DNA of 64,000 nucleotides from Flammeovirgaceae bacterium UBA2366 (GTDB taxonomy: Bacteria > Bacteroidota > Bacteroidia > Cytophagales > Cyclobacteriaceae), in the NCBI GenBank assembly GCA_002344065.1, contig DDTK01000004.1, positions 116,808 through 180,807 on the forward strand. Reading direction: 5' to 3'. This document shows positions 25,457 to 34,165 of this stretch, in pieces (the stretch's first letter is position 1; the number at the start of each line of letters is the position of its first letter). Under the pieces are notes generated by a model. It did no database searches and was not told where the DNA came from. It saw only the letters and a list, made by a program, of their open reading frames with translations. The position numbers were made by a program, and so were the translations under genes.

Positions 25457-26677
25457 TCACTCTGGTTTGACTAAACTTTCACGATCCATTAAGTACCCGG
25501 CATCTAACGCCACTTCATCGTCTGCCTCCAATCCGCTCAACACAGTTACCCGTCCTTGCGAAACCGGACCAAGCCTCACGAACTGGATTTCTAAAATGTG
25601 AGTGCCCTCTTCAGTTTGCCCCACTTTTTTCCATACGGCCTGCCTGCCACCCAAATACAGAATGCTGGTGGCCGGCAAGGTCAACGACTCTTTTGTTTTT
25701 GGGTGGATAGTAGCCTCTAGTAGTGAATTGATACGTAGGCTTCTATTGACATTTGATAGATACACTCTTACCTGAATGAACTTCTGACCTGTGGCATATT
25801 GTGGCTCGATGTATCGCACAATAGTCTTGATTGGTTTATCAGGAACTAACTCACTCACCATTGTTACACTATCGTTCAGTGCTATTTCATCCTGATGAAG
25901 GTTATCCACTGACAAAATACCCCACACCTCACGAAGATTATTGATCCAAAAGAGTGTCTGCCCTGGCGAAACGTATGCTCCTTCACGGATTGGTCCGGAC
26001 GCTGAAGTTGTGGAAGATGAGGCCGGCTGTTTTTGCTGGGAACCTGAACCCATACCACCCCCCATCTTACTTCCTCCAGAAGAAGCCATCGCTGGTCCAG
26101 TAGAGGACATTTGGGTTGATGATGAATAAAAAATGTATCCATCATAGGCACTGTAGATGGAAAGCGTTAGGGATGCCTTGCCTGATTCTACAATCTGCTT
26201 TATTTGAACATCGGTTATTCCCAGAAGTTTAAGTTTATGAGCAGCATGCTTTGGAAGTTCTCCCTCCGGGTCAACTTTGTGTGCATACAAAAGTTCTTCC
26301 TGATACGTATTAAGATCCGGACTATATAAGTCAAGTATCTTATCACCTTTCCGTACAAATTGATTTTCATATTTCACATAAAGCTTTTCGATACGACCAC
26401 CTACCCGTGCAGATACCTGATTGCTCCTGCGTTCATCGAGGGTAATAAATCCATAGGCGTTAACCGGACCTGATTGAAGTTGCTTAACTGGCTTTACAAG
26501 GGCCTGGCTTGAAATAACTTTCCGGTTAGTTGGTTCCGCTGAAATGGAAAGAGCTTTTTGACTTGCTTCATCACCAGGTTGAGATCCTTGTTTGCCGTGC
26601 TCATCATGCGATTCTTTTTTACACCCGTAAACGAGTATGGATAAGATGACCATTATATATAAAGTGATTTTTCCCAT
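25457..26677 (-). CDS. RND efflux periplasmic adaptor (CusB-like), first copy
   Basis: A 406-residue lipoprotein (lipobox YGC) with Lys/His-rich start, lipoyl and barrel domains (ARVGGRIEKLYVKYENQFVRKGD), a helical hairpin and a low-complexity insertion rich in Ser, Gly and Met (SGGSKMGGGMGSGS, about 205-220) before the second lipoyl half (IREGAYVSPGQTLFWINN). The Met-rich loop could bind Cu(I) or Ag(I), as Met residues do in CusB. The ATG at 26677 is chosen over an in-frame TTG at 26692. It starts four bases after the CusA stop. Two adaptors for one pump is unusual. Confidence 0.82.
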   Translation of the reverse strand: MGKITLYIMVILSILVYGCKKESHDEHGKQGSQPGDEASQKALSISAEPTNRKVISSQALVKPVKQLQSGPVNAYGFITLDERRSNQVSARVGGRIEKLYVKYENQFVRKGDKILDLYSPDLNTYQEELLYAHKVDPEGELPKHAAHKLKLLGITDVQIKQIVESGKASLTLSIYSAYDGYIFYSSSTQMSSTGPAMASSGGSKMGGGMGSGSQQKQPASSSTTSASGPIREGAYVSPGQTLFWINNLREVWGILSVDNLHQDEIALNDSVTMVSELVPDKPIKTIVRYIEPQYATGQKFIQVRVYLSNVNRSLRINSLLEATIHPKTKESLTLPATSILYLGGRQAVWKKVGQTEEGTHILEIQFVRLGPVSQGRVTVLSGLEADDEVALDAGYLMDRESLVKPE

Positions 26678-26681
26678 GATG

Positions 26682-29600
26682 TTATTCTTCAATATCTAAT
26701 ACTTTGAGTGTTCCGGTTTTTTTCAATTCATATTCTCTGACCACCTGATAGAATACCGGCAGTACGACAAGCACGAAAATGGTAGAAGAGACCAGGCCGA
26801 ACACAAATGGTATGGCAATGGGCTTCATCACATCACTGCCTGTGCCTGTAGAGATGAGTATCGGGATTAATCCCAGGATGTTGGCCAATACGGTCATCAG
26901 CAACGGCCTTACGCGGGGTACAGCGCCTTCGAAAATGGCATTGTGCAAGTCTTCCTTTTCAATGGACTGGTTTGTTTCTTTCTTACTCCCCACCAATCGC
27001 TTGATGGAATCATTCATGTAGGCGATCATCAAAACACCCGTCTCTACGGCTACTCCGAACAAGGCAATAAATCCTACTGCTACGGCCACGGAAAAGTTTA
27101 CGTTGTAGAAGTACAATGAATAGACTCCGCCAACCAATGCGACTGGTATGCCTACAAACACGATAATTACTTCACGGAATGTGTGGAACGTGATGTATAG
27201 AATAATACCTATGACGAGTAGCGTGATCGGAATAATGATCATGAGACGCTTTTCTGCGCGCACTTGATTTTCGTATTGACCACTCCACTGGATGTAGTAG
27301 CCCTTGGGAAGTTTTTTAAATTGCTCATCGATTTTTGCTTTCGCTTCATTCACAACACTTCCCATATCACGTCCGCGTACATTAAACAACACCGTTCCGC
27401 GAAGTCTTGTGTTTTCCGAATTAATCATAGGCGGTCCTTCCTCTACCGTGATATCTGCCAGCACAGATAGCGGAACTACACCATACGAAGATGTTTGTAC
27501 AGGTACGCGCTTGATCTCATCAAGATCATTTCGATAATCTTGTGCAAGTCTGACTGTAATGGTGAAACGCTCGCGTCCTTCAACCGTGTTGGTTAGGATC
27601 ATACCACCTAAAGCTGTTTCAATCACCATGTTTACATCTTCTATGCTGAGCGCATAGCGGGCAATTGCTTCGCGATTGATTTTTATGTTCAGGTATTTTC
27701 CCCCGGTGAGTTGCTCCAGGTAGAGGTCGGTTAGTCCGTCAATTCCTCTTAACGCTTTTTCAATTTCGGCTGTAAGGACGAATAGCGAGTCAAGGTTTGA
27801 ACCGAACACTTTCACACCAACGTCCGTGCGGATACCGGTTGAAAGCATGTTGATCCGGTTAATGATAGGCTGTGTCCATCCGACAACTACGCCAGGGATA
27901 CTGACACGCTCGTCCATCTCCGCGATGAGTTTTTCCTTGGTCATTCCTTCTCTCCATTTTGATTTTGGTTTGAGCACCACAATGGTTTCAATCATCGCCA
28001 TCGGAGAGTTGTCTGTAGCCGTATAGGCACGCCCTGCCTTGCCCAGCACATTTTCCACTTCAGGGATGCTTTTTAAAATCCTGTCCTGGATTTGAATGAT
28101 GCGTTTGGCTTCAGCGTTGGAAACATCCGGGAGCGTTACGGGCATCATTAATAGGGAACCTTCGTCCAATTCCGGCATGAACTCGGTGCCCAGGTTGAGT
28201 ACAAAAGGCGTGCTGCCGGCAACCAATACAAAGCAGATGGAAAGCGTTACATACTTGAATCGCTGGCAAAGACGTATAACCGGAGTATAGATTCTCACAA
28301 AGAAGTTTGACACCGGATTGCGGCTCTCCGGCACTAACCGCCCTTTTACAAATATCCTCGCAAGCATGGGTGATACGGTTATGGCTAACAAAGCGGCACC
28401 CAGCAGCGAAAATGTTTTCGTCAATACTAACGGAGTATATAATTTACCTTCCTGCCCTGTGAGAAAAAGAACCGGAGCAAATGAGACGATCATAATGATC
28501 ACTGAGAAGAAGATGGATCGTCCAACCGTTTTGGATGATTCTTCAATAATGCTCACACGTTCTTCATCAGAAATTTCTTTGGTGTGACCTATCCGTTGCT
28601 TTTCAGTTGTTTTCATCACTTGGATTGTTTTGTAGTACCTGGTTAGTTAGAGACCGGTATGCATTTTCGGCCATTACAATTCCCGGGTCAACCACATCGC
28701 CTATCGCAAGGGCTATTCCTCCCAGCGACATAATGTTGGCGGTTATTCCGAAAACCTTCATCAGGATAAACCCTATCAGCACGGAAAGCAAAATAGAAGC
28801 AATGGCCACAAGACCGCTGCGTACATGGAAGAGGAAGAGTACGACCACAATGGATACAATCAGTATTTCCTGCCACAACGCTTCGGACAATGTGTTAATG
28901 GAATCATCGATAAGTCCGCTGCGGTCATAGGCAACATGAAATTCGACACCTTCAGGAAGGCCCTTTTTAAATTCCTCTATCCTCACCTTCACTCGCTCAA
29001 TAACGTCTTTGGCATTCTCACCATAGCGCATCACGACAATGCCACCAACCGCTTCACCTTCACCGTTTTCTTCGATGATTCCCAATCTTAATTCACCACC
29101 CATCTGGATATGCGCAACATCTTTCAGTCGTATGGGGATAGAGCGGTACGTTCCAACAGAAATGTTCTCGATATCTTCCGGTGTCTTGATGTACCCAAGT
29201 CCACGGATCATGTAACCCATGTCGTTCATCTCAAAGAGACTACCACCGACATCCCTGTTATTATTAACAACCGCTTTTGCTACATCCATCAAGGGTACTC
29301 CATAATAAATGAGCTTATGCGGATCAATGGCTACCTGATATTGCTTTTGAAATCCTCCATAGGAAGCCACTTCACTTACCCCCGCCACATTTTGAAGCGC
29401 AAATTTTACGTACCAATCCTGCAAGGCGCGCAGTTCTCCGAGATTGTATCCATCTCCCTTTAACGTGTACCAGAAAACATGACCGATACCGGTGCCATCG
29501 GGGCCTAGCGTTGGGGTAATGCCTGGCGGTAGAAATTTCTGCGCATAATTCAATCGCTCTAAAACGCGGGTGCGCGACCAATATATCTCCGCATCATCCT

Positions 29601-29892
29601 CGAAAATGACGAAGATGAAACTCATGCCGAACATGGAGGCAGCTCGAATCGTTTTTATTTTGGGAATACCTTGAAGGTTTGTGACAAGCGGATAGGTGAT
29701 TTGGTCTTCGATAATCTGCGGATTCCGTCCCATCCATTCCGTAAATACGATCACCTGGTTTTCGGACAGGTCAGGGATTGCATCCACAGGTGTTTCCCTG
29801 ATAGAATAAATTCCTCCAATAGTAATCATCACGATCCCGATCAAAACCATGAATCGATTGTGAATGGCCCAACTGATTATTTTTTCTACCAT
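26682..29892 (-). pseudogene. CusA/CzcA-family RND pump (Cu/Ag type), split by frameshift
   Basis: Two minus-strand frames overlap by 17 bases. 28603-29892 encodes residues 1-429 of a CusA-like pump, ending just after helix 4 (GGIALAIGDVVDPGIVMAEN). 26682-28619 carries the rest, from the loop before SIIEESSKTVGRSIFFS to the C-terminus. The helix-4 pattern (GGIA-x-AIG...VD-x-x-IVM-x-EN) is that of the monovalent-metal HME4 group. Deleting one A of the AAAA in GATGAAAACAACTG (about 28612) gives one continuous frame. The gene may thus be a real single-base disruption, an assembly error, or a genuine two-polypeptide pump, since the second frame has its own ATG at 28616. Operon order is pump, adaptor, adaptor. 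Confidence 0.8.
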
Positions 29893-29942
29893 AAATTGCT
29901 GTGCGTTAAAAATCGTTTTGTCCGCTTGCCTTGTGGCAAATT

Positions 29943-29970
29943 ATTCTGGCTATTTTTTATACTTAATTGC
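29943..29970 (-). promoter_or_regulatory. Putative operator, copy 2 of the shared 28-bp motif
   Basis: Read on the minus strand it has CAATTAAGTATAAAA followed by ATAGCCAGAAT. It matches 23 of 28 positions of the copy at 32727-32754 and points toward the CusA-type gene 50 bases downstream. The gene for an HMA-AraC regulator ends 17 bases upstream, which fits an activator site for that protein. Confidence 0.5.
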
Positions 29971-29986
29971 CTCCTGATACTTTCCG

Positions 29987-30769
29987 TTAGTGTTGACAAA
30001 TCAAATAACCTCTATTACCCCGGTCATCCTCAATGGTGTAAAGGGCATTGTCTCCCAGCGAATTTGGCGTTTCGTCAAAGCGATAAACTTCTTTTATCGT
30101 CACATCCTTTACGCTCTTTGAATTGCCCGCTACAATTATTTTATTCTTGTGTATGTCAAAGGCATTGACAAATCCCTTGGTGTGAATTTCAGCAAGGACC
30201 TCCATCAGTGATGTGTGAGCATGTTCCGTGCGTTGCAGCTTTTTATACTCGCGCACCGAAAAACCTGTGACCTTCCTAAATTGCGATGAAAGATGCTGCA
30301 CGTTGGTATAGTGCAGACGATCTGCTATTTCATTTAGTGTGAGTTGGTCTTCCCGGAGCAGTCTCTTCACCCGTTCAATTCGTTGTCGAATCAAATAGGC
30401 CTCAATTGTTATTTTTTCTGTGCGACTGAATAGTTTGCTCAGGTTATAGTAATTTTTCGACAATCGCCTCTCTACAAAGTCTGAAATCTTGCCAGCCTTG
30501 TCATGTTGTTCGATCTCATCGAGGTATCGTTTTACCTCCAGTTTGATGGATTCAATAACCTGTTCATCCTTAGAATGGATAATTTGCAGGTTGAATTCAT
30601 TAAGTCTCTTTTCCAGCAAGGGGAGGATATGCTCGTTAGTGGACAAGAAAGAAACTTGTCCGAGTTCGATTTTTACCCGCAAGACATTGAACTGATTTAA
30701 AATCTGCCGCACCACGTAAATGCAGCGATCGCAAAGCATGTTTTTGATATGCAACTTGAATATTTTCAT
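29987..30769 (-). CDS. HMA-like/AraC regulator with extra C-terminal domain
   Basis: This 260-residue protein repeats the plan of the regulator at 496-1053: an N-terminal HMA-like part with C-D-R-C (Cys 13 and 16) and an AraC-type DNA-binding domain (about 100-180). It adds a C-terminal domain of about 75 residues (VLAEIHTKGFVNAFDI...VYRFDETPNSLGDNALYTIED). That tail resembles the stand-alone small Bacteroidota proteins usually labelled phosphoribosylpyrophosphate synthetase, a label that is probably not functional. I recognise this from pattern memory. The protein likely senses Cu or Ag and controls the adjacent pump operon starting at 29892. The extra domain could sense a second signal. Confidence 0.78.
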   Translation of the reverse strand: MKIFKLHIKNMLCDRCIYVVRQILNQFNVLRVKIELGQVSFLSTNEHILPLLEKRLNEFNLQIIHSKDEQVIESIKLEVKRYLDEIEQHDKAGKISDFVERRLSKNYYNLSKLFSRTEKITIEAYLIRQRIERVKRLLREDQLTLNEIADRLHYTNVQHLSSQFRKVTGFSVREYKKLQRTEHAHTSLMEVLAEIHTKGFVNAFDIHKNKIIVAGNSKSVKDVTIKEVYRFDETPNSLGDNALYTIEDDRGNRGYLICQH

Positions 30770-30905
30770 AACTCAACCCGATGGGTTTAAGGACTAAAAG
30801 AATGAAATGGGAAGTTTTGTTATCCTCTCAGAACTTGAGAATAGGAAACAAACATGCAATGCTTGCTATTAACTCGTAGCAAGTAGAGGCCATGAGTCGA
30901 ATGAC

Positions 30906-31424
30906 TTAAATAAGGAAAGTGCAGAAAAGAATACAAATACGTTGGCCGACCTTTCTGTCAGGCGGGCCATTGGAGTGGTGATCGTAGGTGGAGACAACCT
31001 GCAATCCTTTAAAGGACTCTACCTTGAAGATATCCGGAAGGGTAAAGGTGCTGATTAATTTAAAAGCTTCGGCATGAATCAGCGAACCTAAGGAGGCTCC
31101 AGAAGAACTAACAAGTGAGGAATAGAACTGCTGGGTGATGTCATCGCAACAGTCTTCTGCCTCATTACCATGGTCATGCTTATCATCTGTGTGGCTGTGG
31201 GAGTTCTGATTGTGACCTGCGGTTGCTGAACTTCCATGGTGCCCCTGCTCACTTTCATGACTATGATTATGGGAAGTAGTGGAGACAACGGTAGGCGTAG
31301 TAGGCGAAAATGAAATGATGCCCAAGTCACACAAAAGATCACATCCGAATACTAAAGCAAACGATACGATGACGCAAAGCGCCATCGGGCATTTGATCTT
31401 TCGTATGGCTGAGAAACTTATCAT
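30906..31424 (-). CDS. His-rich exported CC/PP-motif protein
   Basis: The 172-residue product has a hydrophobic N-terminal signal with CDLLC, a central His-rich stretch (about 50-90: HNHSHESEQGHH and HSHTDDKHDHG), then DCCDD, and ends with GPPDRKVGQ...CTFLI. The His cluster is typical of proteins that buffer Cu, Zn or Ni. The CC then PP-x-R-x-G then FLI order is shared with the protein at 12626-13009. It lies upstream of the HMA-AraC gene on the same strand with a 136-base gap and probably acts in the periplasm. No named family is assigned with certainty. Confidence 0.65.
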   Translation of the reverse strand: MISFSAIRKIKCPMALCVIVSFALVFGCDLLCDLGIISFSPTTPTVVSTTSHNHSHESEQGHHGSSATAGHNQNSHSHTDDKHDHGNEAEDCCDDITQQFYSSLVSSSGASLGSLIHAEAFKLISTFTLPDIFKVESFKGLQVVSTYDHHSNGPPDRKVGQRICILFCTFLI

Positions 31425-31544
31425 TGCTCAATTGTTATAACAAACTAACTATTAAGTCCATCCATGCCCTATGACTTTAATTGCTTCAAGACATGATAAA
31501 AATCAGGAATCAGATCTAAAGTTATAAAATTTTGGTGCTGGAAA

Positions 31545-31575
31545 AATAAAAAAAGCCCACCGGTTGGCGGGCTTT
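31545..31575 (-). terminator. Terminator after the 31592-32050 gene
   Basis: AAAGCCCACC (31552-31561) pairs with GGCGGGCTTT (31566-31575) with one bulged mismatch and a short loop. On the minus strand it ends in a T tract, 17 bases after the stop codon. Confidence 0.75.
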
Positions 31576-31591
31576 GCTTAATTCGAGCGCA

Positions 31592-32050
31592 CTATTGCTC
31601 AATATTTTCATCGATTTCTTTGGCATCTTCGCTTTCGGAACTGAAGAAACAGTGAACCACGCAGGCATGGTCTTTTCTGTACTTATAGCCGTGTTCTACT
31701 TTGGCAACTTCCTTTCCTTGTACTTTCAGTACGCCATCTTCATCAGTTACCACGTAGCCCTTGTTGGATTTGAAACTCCCATCTTTCTGCATCGTCCCGA
31801 TTATGCCTTTCCCATTACCCGCAGTAACGTTACCTGATTTGGAAATAATACCAATCACTTTTCCGGTCACATCGCATATTTTACCCTTCTTGGTAATGTA
31901 GCCAAGTTGTTTCCCACTTTCATCGTACACTTTTCCATCAGCCTTTAAAACAGGATGCATTCCTCTGTGTTTAGGAGGAAGTTCCTGAGCTTTTAAGTGC
32001 AAAGAGGCAACCGTAAATAGCATTAGAAATAAGATCAAGTTTGTCTTCAT
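31592..32050 (-). CDS. Secreted beta-repeat protein, unknown function
   Basis: The 152-residue protein has a signal peptide (cleavage after LKAQ) and then about five short repeats of the form G-x-x-IG-x-I-x-K-x-G-x-(I/V) (for example GKQLGYITKKGKICD, GKVIGIISKSGNVTA, GKGIIGTMQKDGSF), suggesting a small beta-hairpin stack. The end has HACVVHCFF and an acidic tail; the HxCxxHC spacing could bind a metal ion. ATG at 32050 is preferred to the one at 32056. It is followed by a good terminator and is 18 bases downstream of the gene at 32069-32638. Family not recognised. Confidence 0.65.
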   Translation of the reverse strand: MKTNLILFLMLFTVASLHLKAQELPPKHRGMHPVLKADGKVYDESGKQLGYITKKGKICDVTGKVIGIISKSGNVTAGNGKGIIGTMQKDGSFKSNKGYVVTDEDGVLKVQGKEVAKVEHGYKYRKDHACVVHCFFSSESEDAKEIDENIEQ

Positions 32051-32068
32051 ATTCAATTTGATGTTTAG

Positions 32069-32638
32069 TTAGTCTCTGGACATTTCCAACAAATGATTAA
32101 CCTTCGATTTTTTATGAAAGCTATCAAATGCGGCTAGTTCCGCATCGTTCTTAAATTGCGCGGTCAAGGCATCGTGAAATTTATGATTATTGGGAAATGC
32201 TTTCTTCAGGTTCTCCATAGTAAGAATTATAGGTTTTTCACCAGCAACGCTAAAGAAATTTAGATTCGGTTCAGGTGATCCTTTGGGCGATTTTACCATC
32301 AACTTCTTATAGAGCCACACATCCCCTTTTTCAGTCAAGTGATAATCTGTGTTATCTACAAAACGTACAAAATTTCCGTCACAAAGTTGGTAGCCAAAAA
32401 CGCTGTCTTTGGCCATTTGGTGTGGTTTGCCATCGTGTATTACCGTAATGAATGATTTGTTTGGAAATTCATTTAGCTTGATTTTATGTTTTTCGGTTTT
32501 GCAATCAATGCCGAAAGTGATTTTTTGGTTAGTATAGTCATTATAGGTTTTGTACACTCCACTGATAATGGTTTGCGCAAATCCCGGGAGACTTAATATA
32601 AGGAAAAGAGAGACAAGCAAGAGGTTTTTCGTTTTCAT
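32069..32638 (-). CDS. Secreted protein of unknown function
   Basis: A 189-residue product with a signal peptide (cleavage after PGFAQ) and a mature region rich in short strands (SGVYKTYNDYTNQKITFGIDC; GNFVRFVDNTDYHLTEKGDVWLYKK). It looks like an extracytoplasmic beta protein with conserved aromatic residues. The ATG at 32638 starts a signal peptide, while the longer frame from 32683 adds a non-signal leader. A 28-bp motif shared with two other operons sits about 90 bases upstream. It forms an operon with 31592-32050. Function unknown. Confidence 0.6.
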   Translation of the reverse strand: MKTKNLLLVSLFLILSLPGFAQTIISGVYKTYNDYTNQKITFGIDCKTEKHKIKLNEFPNKSFITVIHDGKPHQMAKDSVFGYQLCDGNFVRFVDNTDYHLTEKGDVWLYKKLMVKSPKGSPEPNLNFFSVAGEKPIILTMENLKKAFPNNHKFHDALTAQFKNDAELAAFDSFHKKSKVNHLLEMSRD

Positions 32639-32726
32639 AATAGTCAAAAGTTTAAGGTTTAAGGTTGGTTTAAAAATGTTCATTGGTAAGTGCGAGTCAA
32701 TATGCTATGTCCATGCTACTTATATA

Positions 32727-32754
32727 ATCTTGGCAATGTTTTATACTTAATTGG
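32727..32754 (-). promoter_or_regulatory. Putative operator, copy 3 of the shared 28-bp motif
   Basis: On the minus strand: CCAATTAAGTATAAAA then CATTGCCAAGAT. It agrees with the copy at 2853-2880 at 25 of 28 positions although the two lie 30 kb apart and point in opposite directions relative to the window, each toward its own gene. Confidence 0.55.
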
Positions 32755-33161
32755 TAATACTCAGTCAACTTGTTGATCAAGCAAGTCACTGAATAAAACA
32801 AGGTATTCAACCTAGGGTAAAAATCAAGCCATATTGTTGTAAATATCTACGGAATCGATTTAGATACGGTTAAAAAATACCCATATGCTATAAAGATTGT
32901 GTAGTTTTTAAAAATGTTACACTCGAAATTGATCGGTATTCGGAGCACACATCCTTATGGTAGTCTTACTCTTTTGAATCTTATTTAACACGCTGGATAT
33001 TGTAATACTCACGGAGCTAAAATTTTGTGAAGGACGAAATAACCTTACGAAACCTTCAAAGGCTGCCGAATGTCAACATTACATTTGACAATAATCATGA
33101 AATGCCATACCGTAAAGTGAAAACTTTCGAGTGTGTATGACGTATTAAGAGTAGATTCAGA
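32755..33161. other. Gene-free AT-rich stretch
   Basis: About 400 bases between divergent genes with no supported gene, RNA or clear repeat. I see only A/T-rich sequence that must hold the promoter of the plus-strand gene at 33162. No TAnnTTTG element with a good -33 partner was found by eye. Confidence 0.4.
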
Positions 33162-33536
33162 ATGAATACATTTCTATCCATATTGCTTTTTGTTATATAC
33201 GTTCCGTTCAGTACGGGAGTACTTATCAACACTCGGTATTGCAGCGATTCTACAGACAATATCGCGTTGTTCAAACCAGTTCTAAACTGTTGCCCTGACG
33301 ACCTGCTTGAGGATAGCTGCTGCAAACACGTTACCCAGTTGGCGAAAATCAACGCCAATTATGAGTCGTCCGTTCCATCTTTTTCTATCCCACCATTATC
33401 AGTGGGATTGAATGAAGAAATTACTTTAAGAAGCCACTTAATGCGTACCGGTTTAGTCGGATCAATTGTTGATCACCGGTCAAAGATCAAGGACAGGAAT
33501 CCAATCTATCTCATCAATCGGGTTTTTATCATTTAG
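33162..33536 (+). CDS. Exported HYC_CC_PP-like protein
   Basis: This 124-residue protein has a hydrophobic N-terminal segment (LSILLFVIYVPFSTGV) directly followed by INTRYC (the RYC form of the HYC motif), then NCCPDD, DSCCKH, a SIPP segment and a hydrophobic C-terminus ending NRVFII. The order HYC, CC, CC, PP fits the HYC_CC_PP family of Bacteroidota, whose members are exported and often lie near metal transporters. It is alone on the plus strand here and is followed by a small hairpin. Its role is unknown. Confidence 0.7.
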   Translation: MNTFLSILLFVIYVPFSTGVLINTRYCSDSTDNIALFKPVLNCCPDDLLEDSCCKHVTQLAKINANYESSVPSFSIPPLSVGLNEEITLRSHLMRTGLVGSIVDHRSKIKDRNPIYLINRVFII

Positions 33537-33552
33537 AGAAACCCGCATCACA

Positions 33553-33570
33553 GTCTGAAAGTCTTCAGAC
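33553..33570 (+). terminator. Small hairpin after the HYC_CC_PP-like gene
   Basis: GTCTGAA-AGTC-TTCAGAC is a perfect 7-bp stem with a 4-base loop, 17 bases after the stop. It is followed by a weak T-rich run, so terminator function is plausible but not strong. Confidence 0.45.
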
Positions 33571-33646
33571 AACATTTTCTCATCATGCAAGCTTGGATGA
33601 TATTCGATCGTCCGGGCATTACTGAAAAATTCAAATACTAGAAATC

Positions 33647-33967
33647 ATGAAAGCATCAAATAAAATTCTTATAGCAGTTGCCTTTTCACTTGTCAACGTA
33701 CTTGCCTATTCACAAGCTAATCCGAATAATCGCATTGCGCAGGGATGGGTGATATCGAAGGATGTTCAACGGTTTAGCAATAAAGATTTGTTAACCCGAA
33801 AAACTGGACTTGATATTATGTCCGTTGATCAGCCTGCCTATGTAATTTCCAAAGGCGTACAATCTATTGGAAGATCTGTAGCCACAGAAAAGGGCAACGT
33901 AGTATCGCAAGGATATCCAGCCTGGATCATTTCAAAAGAGGTCCAAAAGATTGGTAGGAACAATTAA
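33647..33967 (+). CDS. Secreted protein with three VISK-VQ repeats
   Basis: The 106-residue product has a signal peptide (cleavage after AYSQ) and a mature part with three copies of a short repeat: GWVISKDVQRF, AYVISKGVQSIGR and AWIISKEVQKIGR, the last at the very C-terminus. Repeat spacing is about 35-40 residues. It has no Cys. Such short secreted repeat proteins occur in Bacteroidota, often near efflux or stress genes, but I know no function. It is followed by a hairpin terminator. Confidence 0.65.
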   Translation: MKASNKILIAVAFSLVNVLAYSQANPNNRIAQGWVISKDVQRFSNKDLLTRKTGLDIMSVDQPAYVISKGVQSIGRSVATEKGNVVSQGYPAWIISKEVQKIGRNN

Positions 33968-33972
33968 ATCAA

Positions 33973-34003
33973 GGAAGGCTTTCGGAATTCCCGAGAGCCT
34001 TCC
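33973..34003 (+). terminator. Hairpin terminator after 33647-33967
   Basis: GGAAGGCTTTCGG (33973-33985) pairs with CCCGAGAGCCTTCC (33990-34003) with one wobble and a short loop. A short T-rich run follows. It separates the gene from a P1B-ATPase remnant. Confidence 0.65.
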
Positions 34004-34007
34004 TCGT

Positions 34008-34100
34008 TTAAAACCTCATCTGCGGAATTCTTACTGCATTTAAAATTGCTAGTAATGCCACACCCACATCGGCAAACACAGCTTCCCACATAGCGGTTTT
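34008..34100 (-). pseudogene. Remnant of a P1B-type ATPase C-terminus
   Basis: In the minus frame ending at the TAA 34008-34010 the sequence reads TAMWEAVFADVGVALL then AILNAVRIPQMRF. This nearly matches the last 30 residues of the intact Zn/Cd ATPase at 36658-38643 (MWEAVFADVGVALLAILNAVRI). About three quarters of the aligned bases agree by eye. Similarity stops just upstream of this stretch, so it is a remnant of a second, divergent ATPase gene. The FtsX permease gene lies between the remnant and the intact copy, both in the same orientation. Confidence 0.75.
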
Positions 34101-34165
34101 TAAGGCTATTGAGTATGCATCCCTTGACAAGCATAGCACCTATTACTCCCACTCGTAATACCATT

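Noticed and set aside
33964..34164. 66-codon minus-strand frame starting MVLRVGVIGAMLVKGC
   Set aside because: It is not the frame of the ATPase remnant and overlaps it; composition is not convincing as a gene.
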